Below are positions 62,860 through 64,000 of a stretch of 64,000 nt of DNA, one piece after another. The position numbers and the translations under genes are program-made. Below the pieces are notes generated by a model. The model made no database searches and was not told the origin of the DNA. It saw only the letters and a list, made by a program, of their open reading frames with translations. The DNA comes from Chamaecrista fasciculata. Its lineage: Eukaryota > Streptophyta > Magnoliopsida > Fabales > Fabaceae. Position 1 is the first letter of the stretch. The number at the start of each line of letters is the position of its first letter. Location: positions 118,453 to 182,452 of the forward strand of contig QANZ01019422.1 of assembly GCA_003254925.1 (NCBI GenBank), in the 5' to 3' direction.

Positions 62860-63182
62860 GGTCAATGGTTCATTTTGATCCAAAATGTATGCCCTAATAT
62901 TCATTTGGTCCATTATGTTTCAAAATGTTCATATTGATCCTAAATGTTGGCAAAATAATTCATTTTGGTCCTAAATACTGGTCAAATGTTTCGTTTTGGT
63001 CCCAACTAGATAGAGAAAGTATTATTCGGGAACAATACGTAGCTCTAAACAAGCCATATTCAATAGTTGGGACCAAAATGAAACATTTTGCAAATATTTA
63101 TAAGCAATTTGAATATTTTGAAATATAATGCACCAAAATGAATATTAAGGCATACATTTAGGACTAAATTGACCTTTTAACC
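62860..63182. mobile_element. Foldback MITE, group B copy 3, internally deleted
   Basis: It starts GGTCAATGGTTCATTTTGATC and ends GACCTTTTAACC like the two longer group B copies, but is only 323 bp. The loop retains the CCCAACTAGATAGAGAAAG phrase. No 9-bp duplication is evident. Confidence 0.8.
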
Positions 63183-63420
63183 CTATATTTTTCCATCCTG
63201 TACATACACGTGAGCCATTTTGTATTTTCTCCATTCAATACATTACCGTTATTAGATTTATGAGTCCTTTAATTTGACAAAAAAATATGGATAGAACCAC
63301 TGTCTACATATATAGAACATATCCAAACTCAGAATAACCGAAAACTGAAGCAAAATACAATATATGAGATTGTCTTATTTTATGCCCATTTCAGTAATTT
63401 TCTATCATTCCTCAATAAAA

Positions 63421-63572
63421 AACTGTATTGCTCAAGCAATAGAGTTTTACAGTTTATCTCTCTCTCCATCAATCACTCTCACATCAAAGTTTTATATTCA
63501 ATTTTGGATTTGATAAAGAGAGAGATAGACTATAAAAAGTCCATTGCTTAAGCAATGGATCTTTTTATAGCA
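63421..63572. mobile_element. 150-bp MITE whose arms contain their own palindromes
   Basis: CTGTATTGCTCAAGCAATAG..TTTATCTCTCTCT on the left pairs with AGAGAGAGATAGACTATAAA..ATTGCTTAAGCAATGG on the right. Each arm holds a perfect palindrome (ATTGCTCAAGCAAT with one change; ATTGCTTAAGCAAT). Confidence 0.65.
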
Positions 63573-63582
63573 TTACTCTTTC

Positions 63583-64000
63583 TAGGGGTGTTCATGGACC
63601 CAGCCCAACCTGGCGGATCCGGCCCGGCCCGATGGTGTTCGGGCTAGGCCGAGCCGGGTCCCCGGTCCGGGTTCGGGTCTAGCTAGTCTAGACCCGGCCC
63701 GGCCCGGGGTACCACCAATTTTTTTTTTTTGTTTTTTTTAACTTTTTATTATACTATTTTTATATTTTATACTACTAAATATTTTTTTAATTGTAAGAAA
63801 TACATATCTATTATTATTTTTATCAATTGTATATTAAAAATATACATAAAATATATATTTAATCTTAATTAAATCAACATTTTTTTAACAATTAAGTCAA
63901 ATTAAATGTCTTTATTGATAAAAACATCATTAAATTGATCCAAAATTAATTGTTTTACCAATATATATAAGTTAAAATATATATAGAATAAATAAATAAA
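63583..64000 (+). mobile_element. Edge of an hAT-like element, running off the window
   Basis: AGGGGTGTTCATGGACCC is a common 5' end of plant hAT elements. It is followed by about 120 bases dense in GGGTC/GGCCC/CCGGG words (GGCGGATCCGGCCCGGCC; GACCCGGCCCGGCCCGGGG), the subterminal binding-site pattern of that group. AT-rich internal DNA follows to the window end. Confidence 0.55.

Overview
This window is nuclear DNA of a flowering plant, most probably a eudicot. The signs are long AT-rich introns with GT/AG borders, plant-specific families (a YTH-domain ECT protein, the nuclear-pore protein NUA, a PPR-DYW editing factor), Ty1/copia remnants, a tRNA-derived SINE and many small foldback transposons. 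One 786-base N gap and two single Ns show that it is a draft assembly. No database search was possible. Gene names rest on recognised protein motifs and remembered family members.

Layout. Positions 1-1480 hold the last four coding exons of a + strand YTH-domain m6A reader. Convergent to it, 2256-26716 on the - strand holds a complete 48-exon NUA/TPR gene, the nuclear-basket filament protein. I traced every exon. The summed coding length is one base short of an open frame because of a one-base lesion in exon 44, next to an altered splice acceptor of exon 45. The ECT-NUA pair repeats the Arabidopsis neighbours At1g79270 (ECT8) and At1g79280 (NUA). A five-exon gene for a plant DNA-3-methyladenine glycosylase I (TAG family) lies at 32935-36133 on the - strand. 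A PPR-DYW organelle RNA-editing protein of the MEF8/MEF8S type lies at 56685-59158 on the - strand; its first coding exon is very short and remote.

Everything else, about 27-32 kb, 36-56 kb and 59-64 kb, is transposon-dominated. The striking content is a set of foldback (long inverted-repeat) elements without coding capacity. Several carry exact or near-exact 9-bp target-site duplications, as Mutator-like elements do. Their arms are built of short repeated units around GGTCC / GGACC. I see at least five groups: A (3 copies), B (3 copies), C, D and F (3 copies). One locus (51056-53507) is a nested set: a Tourist-like element with TAA duplications, split by a B copy and a 1.2-kb D element, each flanked by its own perfect 9-bp duplication. 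Other items are a decayed Ty1/copia element (43480-46450), a copia LTR pair inside a NUA intron, a captured clathrin heavy-chain fragment with intron remnants (48572-48750), a SINE (49726-49914), a Ty3/gypsy-like LTR segment inside a foldback (about 60180-60720), and the edge of an hAT-like element at the right end.

The four genes are housekeeping or organellar functions and do not form one pathway. The first two act in mRNA biology: a cytoplasmic m6A reader and a nuclear-pore mRNA-export and SUMO-homeostasis scaffold.
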